46,104 nucleotides of DNA from Planctomycetales bacterium (GCA_027452145.1 DAIDHB010000494.1:1-46104); one strand, 5' to 3'; counted from the first letter of the stretch, positions 1 to 8,993 are shown. A program made the numbers and translations. The notes: generated by a model from the sequence alone, not told the origin.

Positions 1-46
1 GTCGGCCTTCTCGTACCGCCTGAGACTACCGGGCCTCAAACAAATG

Positions 47-90
47 AAACGGCGCCAACACCGCTTCCGCAGCATCGGGGCCGTTTTTTC
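47..90 (+). terminator. Possible rho-independent terminator at window edge
   Basis: AAACGGC at 47-53 pairs with GCCGTTT at 80-86 around a loop of about 26 nt, and a run of six T follows from 84. It would end a plus-strand transcript that begins outside the window. The loop is long, so the call is weak. Confidence 0.3.
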
Positions 91-100
91 GTAAGTTGAA

Positions 101-171
<71 letters not shown>

Positions 172-470
172 AAATGACTGGCCCGGGCTGCCGGCCGGAG
201 CCTCAGAGACCTACCGGACATCATCCACGTTCGAAGAAGTCTACCACGACGATCCCCGACCGGCAACAGGCGACCCGCAGGCGAACGAGGTCTGGTCTCC
301 GAGGTCTCGCTTCGAGGGCTCGGTGCTTCGGCCCGCCGCGCTGGCTTGCCGATGGCCTGGCGCCCTGGCCACAATGACCTTGTCGAGTCCCGCCGACCCG
401 GAATCGTGGGGCCTGCGGCGACATTTGCGATGTATGGACAGAATGGTTGCATTGGCCCCTTCGGAGCGCC

Positions 471-1313
471 ATGAACGTCTCCAGTCTCCCCGAATCCCAG
501 GACACCGGCACGATGGAGGGACAGGTACCGACCGAAAGCCGCGAGCCTTCCGCCGTCGCCGGCGTCGATAAGTCCGACCGTCGCGTTCAGCGAATGTTCG
601 CCTCGATCGCTCGACGGTATGATCTGCTCAACCACCTGCTAAGCCTCAACATCGACAAGTCCTGGCGGACCTTCACCACCCGGACTGTCCCGCCCGAGCC
701 GGGGGTCCCCGTGCTCGACTGCTGCACCGGCACGGCCGACCTGGCCCTCGCCTATGACCGAGCCGCCCGCGGCACCTCGCCGATCGTCGGCACCGACTTC
801 TGCCGCGAGATGCTCGAGATCGGGCGCAACAAGGTCCACAAGGCGGGCGCCTCCGACCGCGTCACCCTGGTCGAAGGGGACGCGCGGTTCCTGCCGGCCC
901 CCGATGATACCTTCGGCGTGGTCAGCGTCGCGTTCGGCCTGCGGAACGTTAGCAATACCGTCCAGGGCGTTGACGAACTGGTCCGCGTCACGAAGCCCGG
1001 CGGCAAGGTCGCCATCCTCGAGTTCTCCCGGCCGCGCGGGCGGCTCCTGGGCCGGCTGTATCTGGCGTTCTTCCGGCACGTCCTGCCCCGCATCGGTCAG
1101 GCCCTCTCGCCCAATGACGATGCGGCCTATGAGTATCTGCCTCGCAGCGTGCTGGAATTCCCCGACGGGCAGGCGATGCTCGACCTCCTGGCCGAGCGGG
1201 GACTTATCGACCTGAAGCAGCATCCCCTGACCGGCGGCATCGCCACGCTGTATGTCGGCACCAAGCCCGCGACTGGTCCGTCCATTGCCGTAGCCGCGAG
1301 GCCGGACCCATGA
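471..1313 (+). CDS. menG: Demethylmenaquinone C-methyltransferase (UbiE/MenG)
   Basis: Class I SAM-dependent methyltransferase, 280 aa, that makes the final C-methylation of the demethylmenaquinone ring. The SAM-binding motif I is VLDCCTGTAD (about residues 81-90). An acidic motif follows at GTDF, and the UbiE hallmark VSVAFGLRNVSN is at about 151-162, followed by KPGGKVAILEFSRP. I chose the ATG at 471 because GGAG lies 5 nt upstream; an in-frame ATG at 447 has no such site and one at 513 is also possible. The stop overlaps the next start (ATGA at 1310-1313), so translational coupling with the UbiX gene is likely. In a futalosine-pathway organism this enzyme completes menaquinone. The family call is firm; menaquinone over ubiquinone is inferred from mqnE downstream. 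Confidence 0.93.
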   Translation: MNVSSLPESQDTGTMEGQVPTESREPSAVAGVDKSDRRVQRMFASIARRYDLLNHLLSLNIDKSWRTFTTRTVPPEPGVPVLDCCTGTADLALAYDRAARGTSPIVGTDFCREMLEIGRNKVHKAGASDRVTLVEGDARFLPAPDDTFGVVSVAFGLRNVSNTVQGVDELVRVTKPGGKVAILEFSRPRGRLLGRLYLAFFRHVLPRIGQALSPNDDAAYEYLPRSVLEFPDGQAMLDLLAERGLIDLKQHPLTGGIATLYVGTKPATGPSIAVAARPDP

Positions 1314-2014
1314 CGCCGGCCGGCGGCGTATCGCCGCGGGCCGACGACCTGGTCCTCGCCGTCACCGGCGCGAGCGGGACGGTCTACGCGGTTCGGCTGC
1401 TGAACGTCCTCATCCGTTCGGGACGCACCGTCCATCTCACCATGAGCCCCGGCGCCGCCCTGGTGCTCCGCGAGGAGCTGGGGCTGGAGGTCGACCTGGC
1501 CGCTTTCGACCCGGGTCCGCTCGGTGTTCGCGGGGCGGGCCGGCTGGTGTATCACGATCACCGCGATTTCTCGGCGGGGATCGCCAGCGGGTCGTTCCGC
1601 ACGGGCGGTATGGTGATCGCGCCTTGCAGCATGAGCACGCTGGCGTCGATCGCCGCCGGGATCACCACGAACCTGATCACCCGCGCCGCCGATGTCCACC
1701 TGAAGGAGCGCCGCCGGCTGGTCCTGGTGCCGCGGGAGACGCCGCTGAGCCTGATCCACCTGGAGAACATGGTTCGGGTCACTCAGGCCGGGGCGGTGGT
1801 CCTGCCCGCCATGCCCGGCTGGTACCATCGGCCGCAACGGCTGGAGGACCTGGTGGACTTCGTCGTGGCGAGGATCTGCGACCAGCTCGGCATCGCCAAC
1901 GGCCTGGCCCCGCGGTGGGGCGACGACCACGGTCCCGAGCCGGGCGACGAGACCCGGTGGGACGCCGGGGTCGACGCGGACGAGACCCAGCCCGAGGCCA
2001 TCGAGGAGTCGTGA
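1310..2014 (+). CDS. ubiX: UbiX-like flavin prenyltransferase
   Basis: Protein of 234 aa in the UbiX/Pad1 family, which attaches dimethylallyl to FMN to make the prenyl-FMN cofactor of UbiD-type decarboxylases. The N-terminal flavin-binding motif is VTGASGTVYAVRL, and the central signature APCSMSTLASIAAGITTNL and RRLVLVPRETPLS are clear. The length is a little above the usual 190-210 aa because of an acidic C-terminal tail. It starts within the stop of menG by an ATGA overlap. In organisms using the futalosine route, UbiX/UbiD homologues are thought to carry out the late decarboxylation of the naphthoate ring. No UbiD homologue is visible in this window. Confidence 0.92.
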   Translation: MTPAGGVSPRADDLVLAVTGASGTVYAVRLLNVLIRSGRTVHLTMSPGAALVLREELGLEVDLAAFDPGPLGVRGAGRLVYHDHRDFSAGIASGSFRTGGMVIAPCSMSTLASIAAGITTNLITRAADVHLKERRRLVLVPRETPLSLIHLENMVRVTQAGAVVLPAMPGWYHRPQRLEDLVDFVVARICDQLGIANGLAPRWGDDHGPEPGDETRWDAGVDADETQPEAIEES

Positions 2015-2018
2015 GCCC

Positions 2019-2906
2019 ATGGTCGAGGCCCATGAGCCTCCGCAATCGGCCGCGCGGCCGGTCGTCCTGATCACGGGTGCCTCGGCCGGGCTGGGCGCGG
2101 CGCTGGCGTGCGAGCTGGCCCGCGGGCGGAGGGCGCCGACCATCGTGCTCGCGGCGCGCCGGCTCGACCGGCTCGAGCGATTGGCCGGGGAGCTGCGGAA
2201 GATCGACCCGACGATCGTTGCCGCGACAGTCGCGGTCGACCTGGCCGATCCCGAGGGACCCGGGCGACTCGCTCGCGAGGTGGTCGATCGGTTTGGCGGG
2301 GTGGACGTCCTGATCAACAACGCCGGGCTGGGCCTGCCGACACAGTTCGCCGAGGCCGACCCTGGGCTGATCGCGCGGCAGGTCGCCGTGAACCTCACCG
2401 CTCCATTGCTGCTGACCCGGCACTGCCTGCCGTCGCTGGTCGGGCGGCGGGGGCAGATCATCAACATCGGCTCGGCGATCACGTGCGTGGCGAACTCGGC
2501 CCTGGGCGCCTACGGCGCCACGAAGGCCGGGCTGGCCTACTGGAACGACGCGCTGCGGCGCGAGCTGGCCGGGACGGGCGTGCGCGTCTGCCTGGTCGAG
2601 CCGGGTCCGATCCGGACCGAGTTCATGGACGCGATCGAATCGATGGTGACCGACGGAGGCCGGACCGACCCGATCCTCGACAATGCGGCGCCGTGGATGA
2701 CGGCGGAGGTCTGGGACGTCTCGCGTCGCGTGGTCGGCCTGCTCGACCGGCCCCGGCGGCGGATCTCGATGCTGCGGCGTCTGGTCTGGCCGTTCCGGTT
2801 GCTGGGCGTCATCGCCCGGCTGTGCCCGCCGCTGGGCGACCGCGTGGTCGTGACGCTCTCGCGCCGACCCCTCTCTTCACCCGCGACCGCGAAGGACGCC
2901 CCATGA
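2019..2906 (+). CDS. Short-chain dehydrogenase/reductase (SDR)
   Basis: Classical SDR oxidoreductase of 295 aa. The NAD(P)-binding glycine motif is TGASAGLG, the structural NNAG motif follows, and the active site is the serine in NIGSA plus YGATK (YxxxK). It starts 4 nt after the ubiX stop, with GAGGAG upstream. Its 3' end overlaps the ubiA start by ATGA (2903-2906). The C-terminal region beyond about residue 240 (RRLVWPFRLLGVIARLCPP) is hydrophobic and could be a membrane anchor. Its position inside a menaquinone operon suggests a step on a quinone or prenyl intermediate, but the substrate cannot be read from the sequence. Confidence 0.88.
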   Translation: MVEAHEPPQSAARPVVLITGASAGLGAALACELARGRRAPTIVLAARRLDRLERLAGELRKIDPTIVAATVAVDLADPEGPGRLAREVVDRFGGVDVLINNAGLGLPTQFAEADPGLIARQVAVNLTAPLLLTRHCLPSLVGRRGQIINIGSAITCVANSALGAYGATKAGLAYWNDALRRELAGTGVRVCLVEPGPIRTEFMDAIESMVTDGGRTDPILDNAAPWMTAEVWDVSRRVVGLLDRPRRRISMLRRLVWPFRLLGVIARLCPPLGDRVVVTLSRRPLSSPATAKDAP

Positions 2907-3793
2907 AACTCGCCCGCATTCGCGACTTCCTCGAGATGATCAAGTTCAGCCACACGCTGTTCGCGCTGCCGTTCGCGCTCCTGGGGGCGGCACTGGCGGC
3001 CTTCTCCCCGGGGGCGCCGCGGCCCCGGGTCCAGGACTGGCTGGGCATTCTCGTCTGCATGGCCGCGGCCCGTTCGGCCGCGATGGCATTCAACCGCCTG
3101 GCGGATCGGGGATACGATGCCTTGAACCCGCGCACCGCGGTGCGGCACATCCCGTCGGGCAGGCTCAGTGCCCGGCAGGTCGCGGTGTTCACGATCGCCT
3201 CCGCGGCGGCCTTCCTGCTGGCCACCCTGCTGTTCCTGCCCAATCGCTGGCCGCTCTACCTGTCGGTCCCGGTGCTGCTCTGGTTGCTGGGCTACTCGTA
3301 TGCGAAGCGGTTCACGATGCTGGCGCACTTCTGGCTGGGGCTCTCGCTTAGTCTGGCGCCCGTCGCGGCCTGGATCGCCCTGCGCGGCGACATCGCCTGG
3401 CCGCCGGTGTTCCTGGCCGAGGCGGTGCTGTTCTGGGTCGCCGGGTTCGACATCATCTACGCCTGCCAGGACGTCGACTTCGACAAGCGAGTCGGCCTCC
3501 GGAGCATCCCCCGCCGACTGGGCGTCAAGAACGCCCTGCGGCTCGCCGCCGGGTGCCATGCCATGATGATCGTCCCCCTGATCCTGCTGGGCGTCACCTA
3601 CCCGCTGGGCTTCGTGTATTTCGCCGGAGTCGCCGCGGTGGGCGTCCTTTTGATCTACGAGCACGCGATCGTCCGTCCGGACGACCTGACCCGCGTCAAC
3701 GTCGCCTTTTTTCAGGTCAACATCGCCATTAGCATCGGGCTGCTGGCCGTCTCGCTGATCGACCTGGCCGTCCGGGGCGTCGGTCTCGGTTGA
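2903..3793 (+). CDS. UbiA-family prenyltransferase, probable MqnP
   Basis: Integral membrane aromatic prenyltransferase of 296 aa. The first Asp-rich motif is N64-RLA-D68-RGY-D72, and the second is in IIYACQDVDFDKR at about residues 186-198; these bind the polyprenyl diphosphate through magnesium. Several hydrophobic segments surround them. The sequence resembles the 'putative 4-hydroxybenzoate polyprenyltransferase' group found beside futalosine-pathway genes, for which the name MqnP is used. It overlaps the SDR gene by 4 nt. The expected role is to attach the polyprenyl tail to the menaquinone ring precursor. The family call is firm; the specific substrate is inferred from the neighbours. 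Confidence 0.9.
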   Translation: MKLARIRDFLEMIKFSHTLFALPFALLGAALAAFSPGAPRPRVQDWLGILVCMAAARSAAMAFNRLADRGYDALNPRTAVRHIPSGRLSARQVAVFTIASAAAFLLATLLFLPNRWPLYLSVPVLLWLLGYSYAKRFTMLAHFWLGLSLSLAPVAAWIALRGDIAWPPVFLAEAVLFWVAGFDIIYACQDVDFDKRVGLRSIPRRLGVKNALRLAAGCHAMMIVPLILLGVTYPLGFVYFAGVAAVGVLLIYEHAIVRPDDLTRVNVAFFQVNIAISIGLLAVSLIDLAVRGVGLG

Positions 3794-3818
3794 TGCCTCC
3801 TTCAATTTGGACTAAAAT
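3790..3818 (+). promoter_or_regulatory. Sigma70-like promoter before mqnE
   Basis: TTGATG (3790-3795) and TAAAAT (3813-3818) are separated by exactly 17 nt and lie about 90 nt upstream of the mqnE start. The -35 box overlaps the ubiA stop codon. This would give mqnE its own transcription start in addition to read-through from the upstream operon. Matched by eye only. Confidence 0.5.
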
Positions 3819-3906
3819 CACTGAAACCAGCCGGCGGTCCGGTTCGAACGGGGTTCGGCGGGCCGGCCGATGTCGGGACCCAGGGTTGGGAGAGGAATTC
3901 GAGGCC

Positions 3907-5070
3907 ATGAACAGCGAGCGGCGTCTCATCGAGGGGATTCGGGAGAAGGTCGAGGCCGGGGAGCGACTGAGCTTCGAGGACGGCCTGGCGCTGGAGGCGT
4001 CGAACGACCTGTTCGCACTGGGCTCGATGGCCAACCTGGTGCGCGAGCGCTTCAACGGCAACGCCGGGTATTACAACGTCAACACGCACATCAACCCGAC
4101 GAACGTCTGCGTTTACACCTGCGACTTCTGCGCGTTCCGGGCCGACCTGGGCGAGGATCGCGCCTACGTGATGGACCGCGACCAGATCGTCGAGCGGACG
4201 CGGCAGGCGTCGGCTCGGGGTGCGACCGAACTGCACATCGTCGGCGGCCTGCACAACAAGCTGCCGTTCAGCTACTATGTTGACGTGGTTCGCTGGATCA
4301 AGGAGACGGCACCCGAGATCCACATCAAGGCGTACACGGCCGTCGAGATCGAGTTCTTTCGCAAGATTTCGCGGAAGTCGGTGGAGCAGATTCTTCGCGA
4401 GCTGATCGACGCCGGGCTCGGCAGCCTGCCTGGCGGCGGGGCCGAGATCTTCCACCCCGAGGTCCGCGAGCAGATCTGCGGCGCCAAGGCATCGACCGAG
4501 ATCTGCCTGGACGTGCACCGGACGGCGCACCGGCTGGGCCTGCACTCGAACGCCACGATGCTCTACGGGCACATCGACGGGCCGAAGCACCGGATCGATC
4601 ACATGGTGCGGCTGCGCGAGCTCCAGGACGAGACCGGCGGGTTCCAGACGTTCATCCCGCTGGCGTTCCACCCCGACAACTCGCAGATGGCGCACATCCC
4701 CAAGCCATCGGGCGTGATGGACCTGAAGGTGATGGCGATCAGCCGGCTGATGCTCGACAACTTCCCCCACATCAAGGCGTACTGGGTGATGCTGGGGTTG
4801 AAGACGGCGCAGGTCGCGCTGTCCTTCGGCGCCGACGACATCGACGGCACGGTGGTCCACGAGAAGATCTACCACGAGGCGGGCGCCGAGACGCCGCAGG
4901 AAGTGACGGTCGCCGAGATCCGCCGCCTGATCGCCGAGGCCGGCCGCAACCCGATCGAGCGCGACACGTTGTATCACCGCGTCGAGCGCGACGGCGGAAC
5001 CGGCACCTGGACGTCGCGCGAGCACATCGACGTCCCCGGCCTGGCGCTGGCGGGGACCTCCGGGCGCTGA
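3907..5070 (+). CDS. mqnE: Aminofutalosine synthase MqnE (radical SAM)
   Basis: Radical SAM enzyme of 387 aa that joins 3-[(1-carboxyvinyl)oxy]benzoate to the adenosyl radical of SAM to make aminofutalosine, an early step of the futalosine menaquinone pathway. The 4Fe-4S motif is C68-VYT-C72-DF-C75, inside the family context HINPTNVCVYTCDFCAF. IHIKAYTAVEIEFFRK and LPGGGAEIF are typical of MqnE and its relative MqnC; HIKAYTAVEI favours MqnE. The ATG at 3907 was chosen because a purine-rich GGGAGAGGA precedes it and the family N-terminus begins here; the frame is open further upstream to 3790 without family similarity. Other pathway genes (mqnA, mqnB, mqnC, mqnD) are not in the window. Confidence 0.93.
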   Translation: MNSERRLIEGIREKVEAGERLSFEDGLALEASNDLFALGSMANLVRERFNGNAGYYNVNTHINPTNVCVYTCDFCAFRADLGEDRAYVMDRDQIVERTRQASARGATELHIVGGLHNKLPFSYYVDVVRWIKETAPEIHIKAYTAVEIEFFRKISRKSVEQILRELIDAGLGSLPGGGAEIFHPEVREQICGAKASTEICLDVHRTAHRLGLHSNATMLYGHIDGPKHRIDHMVRLRELQDETGGFQTFIPLAFHPDNSQMAHIPKPSGVMDLKVMAISRLMLDNFPHIKAYWVMLGLKTAQVALSFGADDIDGTVVHEKIYHEAGAETPQEVTVAEIRRLIAEAGRNPIERDTLYHRVERDGGTGTWTSREHIDVPGLALAGTSGR

Positions 5071-5158
5071 GCGTCGTCCGGGTCGGCCGCGCGGTCTCGC
5101 CCTGGGGGGAGGCCCCCCTGGTCTCGACTCGCCACGACTCGTCCCGAGGAGGTGAGCC

Positions 5159-6214
5159 ATGTCGACCGTCGCATCCCAGCCGCCCCGGGTGCCGTTCCCC
5201 GATCCGCCGTATTATGGCCTGGACGGTCGTTACCGGCCGCCCAGCGACCTCGGCGAGCTGCCGCCCGAACTTCCCGGCCACCTCGAGCTCCCCGAGGAGA
5301 ATGGCGAGATCGTGGAGAACTTCCGCGAGACCCCGCAGAACGCCCTTCTGGACTCCGTCATCCTGCCGATCCTGGAGCAGCTCCACCCGGGGCACGAGTT
5401 CGCCCTGGGGCACGACTGCGGGATCTACTGGAAGCTCACGCATCCGCCGGAGCGGGGGGCCATCTGCCCGGATTGGTTCTACGTGCCGGGCGTGCCGCCG
5501 CTGCTGGGCAAGGACTACCGGCGCTCGTACGTGCTGTGGAAAGAGAACGTCCCGCCCGCGGTGATGATCGAGTATGCCTCCGACGACGGGGAGAAGGAGC
5601 GCGACCAGACGCCTCGCGAGGGGAAGTTCTGGATCTACGAGCGGGCCGTTCAGGGCCGCTATTACGCGATCTTCGTGGTCGCCACCGGTGAGCTCGAGGT
5701 CCATCGCCTGGTCGATGGCCGCTATCAGCGGCTTCGGCCCAATCCACACGGTCATTACCCGATCCCGCCGCTGGGCGTCGCGCTGGGCGTCTGGCACGGA
5801 TTCTACGTGAACGAGACCGCTCCCTGGCTCCGGTGGTATGATCTCGATGGAGGTCTGCTTCCCCTGGACGCTGAGCGTGCGGCCGAATCGGCGCGGCGCT
5901 ACGAGGAGGCCGAGCGTCGCGTTCAGGCTGAGCGGCTGCGGGCCGACGAGCGAGAGAAGCTCCTCCGCGCCGAGCGGCGCAAGGCCCGCGCCGAGGCTCG
6001 CCGCGCCGAGGAGCAGTCCCTCCGGGCGGAGGAGGAGCGCCGCCGCGCTGAGGAGCAGTCCCTCCGGGCGGAGGAGGAGCGCCGCCGCGCCGAGGAGCAG
6101 TCCCTCCGGGCGGAGGAGGAGCGCCGCCGCGCCGAGGAGCAGTCCCTCCGGGCCGAACGATTGGCGGCGCGCCTCCGCGAACTCGGGATCGATCCCGACT
6201 CGCCGGGCGAGTGA
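5159..6214 (+). CDS. Uma2-family protein with repetitive coiled-coil tail
   Basis: Protein of 351 aa. The first 230 residues form a Uma2 (DUF820) domain, a PD-(D/E)XK nuclease-like fold: ICPDWFYVPG supplies the catalytic Asp, and AVMIEYASDDGEKERD followed by EGKFWIYE supplies the Glu/Lys region. Residues about 238-335 are a charged, Ala/Glu/Arg-rich coiled coil containing a 14-residue unit EEQSLRAEEERRRA repeated three times plus a partial copy. A strong GAGGAGGT site precedes the ATG. Uma2 genes are greatly expanded in Planctomycetes and Cyanobacteria and are often fused to such tails; their cellular role is not established. It probably stands alone between the mqn operon and the methyltransferase gene. 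Confidence 0.85.
   Translation: MSTVASQPPRVPFPDPPYYGLDGRYRPPSDLGELPPELPGHLELPEENGEIVENFRETPQNALLDSVILPILEQLHPGHEFALGHDCGIYWKLTHPPERGAICPDWFYVPGVPPLLGKDYRRSYVLWKENVPPAVMIEYASDDGEKERDQTPREGKFWIYERAVQGRYYAIFVVATGELEVHRLVDGRYQRLRPNPHGHYPIPPLGVALGVWHGFYVNETAPWLRWYDLDGGLLPLDAERAAESARRYEEAERRVQAERLRADEREKLLRAERRKARAEARRAEEQSLRAEEERRRAEEQSLRAEEERRRAEEQSLRAEEERRRAEEQSLRAERLAARLRELGIDPDSPGE
6008..6154 (+). repeat. 42-bp in-frame tandem repeat
   Basis: Units begin at 6008, 6050, 6092 and 6134; three are complete and the fourth is partial. They are near identical at DNA level (one visible C/T difference in the GCT/GCC Ala codon), which points to recent expansion. Each encodes EEQSLRAEEERRRA in the coiled-coil tail of the Uma2 protein. 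Confidence 0.92.
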
Positions 6215-6441
6215 AACGTCTGGAGGCATCCCTCCCGACGACTCGCCGACCGTACCACGCACGCCGCCATTCGTCGTTTCGCTACGCGTTTTAACGTTCG
6301 CCTTGACCGTTCGGGCGGAGCCGTCTATGATCCGCCCGATTATCCGACAAGCCCGGGGATCGAGTCTGCCCGTGCGCCTGGAGTCTTCGCGGCGTCCTTT
6401 CCCCGGCCCGCCCTCGCCCGGCTCAAGGAGGAGCCCCGCTG

Positions 6442-7188
6442 ATGCGCGACCACAACAAGGCGTTCTGCCGCCTCGTGGCCGAGACGTTCTCCTGCCCCGG
6501 ACCGGTCTTTGAGTTCGGTGCCTATCAGGTCGAGGGCCAGGAGGGTTATGCCAACCTCCGCTCGCTCTTCCCCGGCCGCGAGTACGTCGGCTGCGATATG
6601 CGGCCCGGCCCTGGCGTCGACCGCGTCGAGGACGTGACGGCGATCGGTCTGCCCGACGAGTCGGCCGGCACGGTGCTCTGCATCGAGACGTTCGAGCACG
6701 TCTTCGAGGTCCGCCGCGCATTTGACGAGGTCTACCGCATCCTCCGCCCCGGCGGGATGTTCGTGATCACCTCGCCGCTGAATTTCCGCATCCACGGCTA
6801 TCCCGACGACTACTGGCGGATCACGCCGAGCTGCCTGCGCCGGATGCTCGAGCCCTACGATCTGAGGGTCACGGGCTCGCAGGGCCACAGCGCGTTCCCG
6901 CACACGATCATGGGGATGGCGATCAAGTCGCCGGCCCCGGCCGATGCGGCCGAGCGGGCCGTGCGGCTGACGTCGGCCTATGTCGAATGGGCGCGCCACG
7001 CCGAGGCATCCCGTCCGGTCGGCGAGAAGTTCCGGCGACTGGCCTCGATGATCTACCGCTCCAAGGGCGAGCGCCGCCAGATCGCCGAGTACTACGCGGC
7101 CGAGTTCCACGTCGACCTCGCGGGTGAGGGCACCGGAACCTCGCGGCGGGGCGCCGGCGACGCATCCCCGATCCACACGGCAGCCTGA
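6442..7188 (+). CDS. Class I SAM-dependent methyltransferase
   Basis: Protein of 248 aa with a methyltransferase type 11-like core: FEFGAYQVEGQEGY (motif I region), YVGCDMRPGPGVD (acidic loop), SAGTVLCIETFEHVFEVRRAF and RILRPGGMFVITSPLNFRIHGYPDDYWR. The last motif, with the conserved 'PDDYWR', is common in methyltransferases of surface-polysaccharide clusters. AAGGAGGAG lies about 10 nt before the ATG. The gene is followed after 61 nt by a phosphodiesterase-superfamily gene in the same direction, so the two may be co-transcribed. The substrate is unknown; a glycan or lipid is a guess from the family context. Confidence 0.82.
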   Translation: MRDHNKAFCRLVAETFSCPGPVFEFGAYQVEGQEGYANLRSLFPGREYVGCDMRPGPGVDRVEDVTAIGLPDESAGTVLCIETFEHVFEVRRAFDEVYRILRPGGMFVITSPLNFRIHGYPDDYWRITPSCLRRMLEPYDLRVTGSQGHSAFPHTIMGMAIKSPAPADAAERAVRLTSAYVEWARHAEASRPVGEKFRRLASMIYRSKGERRQIAEYYAAEFHVDLAGEGTGTSRRGAGDASPIHTAA

Positions 7189-7249
7189 CGTGCCAGCCCG
7201 AATCCCAGACGAGCCCCGGGGGACCGCGGGGCAGTTGAGGACCCGAGTC

Positions 7250-8893
7250 ATGCCGAAGACAGTCGAGCGATTGGTCGTCCTGGGCCTGGACGGCGCGACC
7301 TGGACCGTGCTGGACCCCATGCGGCAGCGCGGGCTGATGCCCAACCTCGACGCGTTCCTCGCCCGGTCGGCCTCGGGCACCCTGCGCTCGACGATCCCGC
7401 CGGTCACGACGGCCGCCTGGACCACGATGATGACCGGCTGCGGGCCGGCCCGCCACGGCGTCTTCGATCATCGGTACTACGACGCCGTCGAGGGCCGGAT
7501 GAAGGTCAACCACTCCGGCCGCATCCGGGTGCCGACCGTCTGGCACCTGCTCGCCTCCAGCGGCCGGTCGATCGTCTGTCTCAACGTTCCCGGACTGTAT
7601 CCTCCGCTCAAGGTCCCCGGCATCGTCGTCTCGGGGATGGACGCTCCCCACCTCGAGGCGGCGCTCTCGGCGGCGCCCGAATTCGCCGCCCGCCGCGAGG
7701 CCGAGGCGCCCGGCTACGCCCTGGGCTACTTCTGGAAGCGCGTCCCCCGCTCGCTCGACGAGCTCAGGACCAACGCCCGGCTCACCGCCGAGAGCTTCCA
7801 CGGCCGCACCGACGGCGCCCTGCTCGCCGACCGGATCGCCTCCGACTGGTCGGTGCTGATGGTCCAGTTCCAGAACCTCGACCCGTTCCAGCATCGCGTC
7901 TGGCGGTATCTCAACGTCGACGAGACCGGCATCGAGGACCCCGCGTGGAACTCGGCGGCCGCCGAGGTGATCCGCGGCCTGGACGATTCCATCGGCCGGC
8001 TCTGCGAGCTGGCCGACCGCCGCGGCGCCGCCGTCATGATGGTCAGCGACCACGGATTCGGGCCCTGCCTGGGCCGCGTCCACGTCAACCGCATCCTCGT
8101 CGACGCCGGCGTCGCCCGGCTCCCCGGCTGGGCGGGGCGCGTCGGCCGGCGGACGATGCAGGTCGGCGACCGCCTGCGACTCTGGGGCCAGAAGCGCGAT
8201 AACCCGACCGCGCGCTCGGCCTCGTTCGACCAGTCCGTCGCCGCGCAGTATCGCTTCGACTGGAGGCGGACCCTGGCATTCGCCCCGCATCAGGACACCG
8301 CGGCGATGGTGTACGTCAACTGCGCCGCGAGGCACGGGGGCGTCAAGACCGCCGCGCCCATGATGACGCCCCGCCAGATCGACGAGGCCCGTTCGGCCGC
8401 CGCTGACGCGCTGGCCCAGGCCCGGCATCCGGAGACCGATAAGGCCCTCTTCCCCCGGATCATCGCCACCGCCGAGGAATACAAGCTCGACCCGGCCAGC
8501 GAGGGTTATCCCGACCTGATTGCCCTGCCGGACGAGCCGTACTGGGTCCGCACGAAGCTGACCTCCAGCCCCTCGTGGGTCGAGCCCGACGACAACCTCC
8601 CCGGTACCCACCGACCCGAGGGGATCGTCGCCCTGGCTGGGGTCGATCTCCCCGTCGGCCGGAACCTCCAGGCCAACCTGACCGACGCCACACCCACCAT
8701 CCTCGCCCTGCTCGGCCTGCCGATCCCCGCCCACATCGAGGGCAAGCCGATCGTGCCGAGCACCAGCTTTGCGACCCGGACCGACACGCCCGTCGCATCG
8801 GTCGCCGGCCCGCACCGCCCGGCCTTCGAGTACTCCTTCGAAGAGCAGGCCGTCATCGAGCAGCGCCTCGCCGACCTGGGCTATCTCGAGTGA
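7250..8893 (+). CDS. Type I phosphodiesterase/nucleotide pyrophosphatase family protein
   Basis: Alkaline-phosphatase-superfamily hydrolase of 547 aa. VLGLDGATWTVLDPM supplies the first metal-binding Asp. STIPPVTTAAWTTMMTG contains the Thr nucleophile region, FQNLDPFQHRVWRYL the central metal-binding Asp/His, and MMVSDHGFGP the Asp-His pair. HRPEGIVALAG and ATPTILALLGLPIPAHIEGKPI close the fold as in related sulfatases and phosphodiesterases. The ATG at 7250 has GAGG about 10 nt upstream; the open frame reaches 7124 but would overlap the methyltransferase gene. No signal peptide is visible, so it probably acts in the cytoplasm. The substrate is unknown. Confidence 0.85.
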   Translation: MPKTVERLVVLGLDGATWTVLDPMRQRGLMPNLDAFLARSASGTLRSTIPPVTTAAWTTMMTGCGPARHGVFDHRYYDAVEGRMKVNHSGRIRVPTVWHLLASSGRSIVCLNVPGLYPPLKVPGIVVSGMDAPHLEAALSAAPEFAARREAEAPGYALGYFWKRVPRSLDELRTNARLTAESFHGRTDGALLADRIASDWSVLMVQFQNLDPFQHRVWRYLNVDETGIEDPAWNSAAAEVIRGLDDSIGRLCELADRRGAAVMMVSDHGFGPCLGRVHVNRILVDAGVARLPGWAGRVGRRTMQVGDRLRLWGQKRDNPTARSASFDQSVAAQYRFDWRRTLAFAPHQDTAAMVYVNCAARHGGVKTAAPMMTPRQIDEARSAAADALAQARHPETDKALFPRIIATAEEYKLDPASEGYPDLIALPDEPYWVRTKLTSSPSWVEPDDNLPGTHRPEGIVALAGVDLPVGRNLQANLTDATPTILALLGLPIPAHIEGKPIVPSTSFATRTDTPVASVAGPHRPAFEYSFEEQAVIEQRLADLGYLE

Positions 8894-8993
8894 GAGTCTG
8901 CCGGGGCAGCGGGATGAGATGAGGCGGTGCTCGGGCCTTCTGGGCCGTGCTGGAAGGTTAGGTCGACTGTCGCCCGAATCTGATCAGATCTAA

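Noticed and set aside
2108..2902. Upstream in-frame extension of the UbiA gene covering the SDR gene
   Set aside because: It is composed almost only of Ala, Arg, Pro and Gly and is the out-of-frame reading of the SDR gene. UbiA similarity starts at 2903.
5104..5119. GGGGGG/CCCCCC hairpin after mqnE as a terminator
   Set aside because: It has no T tract, and such G/C runs are expected by chance in this composition.
3802..5160. 452-aa minus-strand open frame opposite mqnE
   Set aside because: It is antisense to a firmly identified radical SAM enzyme and has no domain. GC-rich third positions keep the opposite strand open.
6008..6154. Regular repeats considered as a CRISPR array
   Set aside because: The 42-bp units are contiguous, with no spacers, and keep a coding frame.
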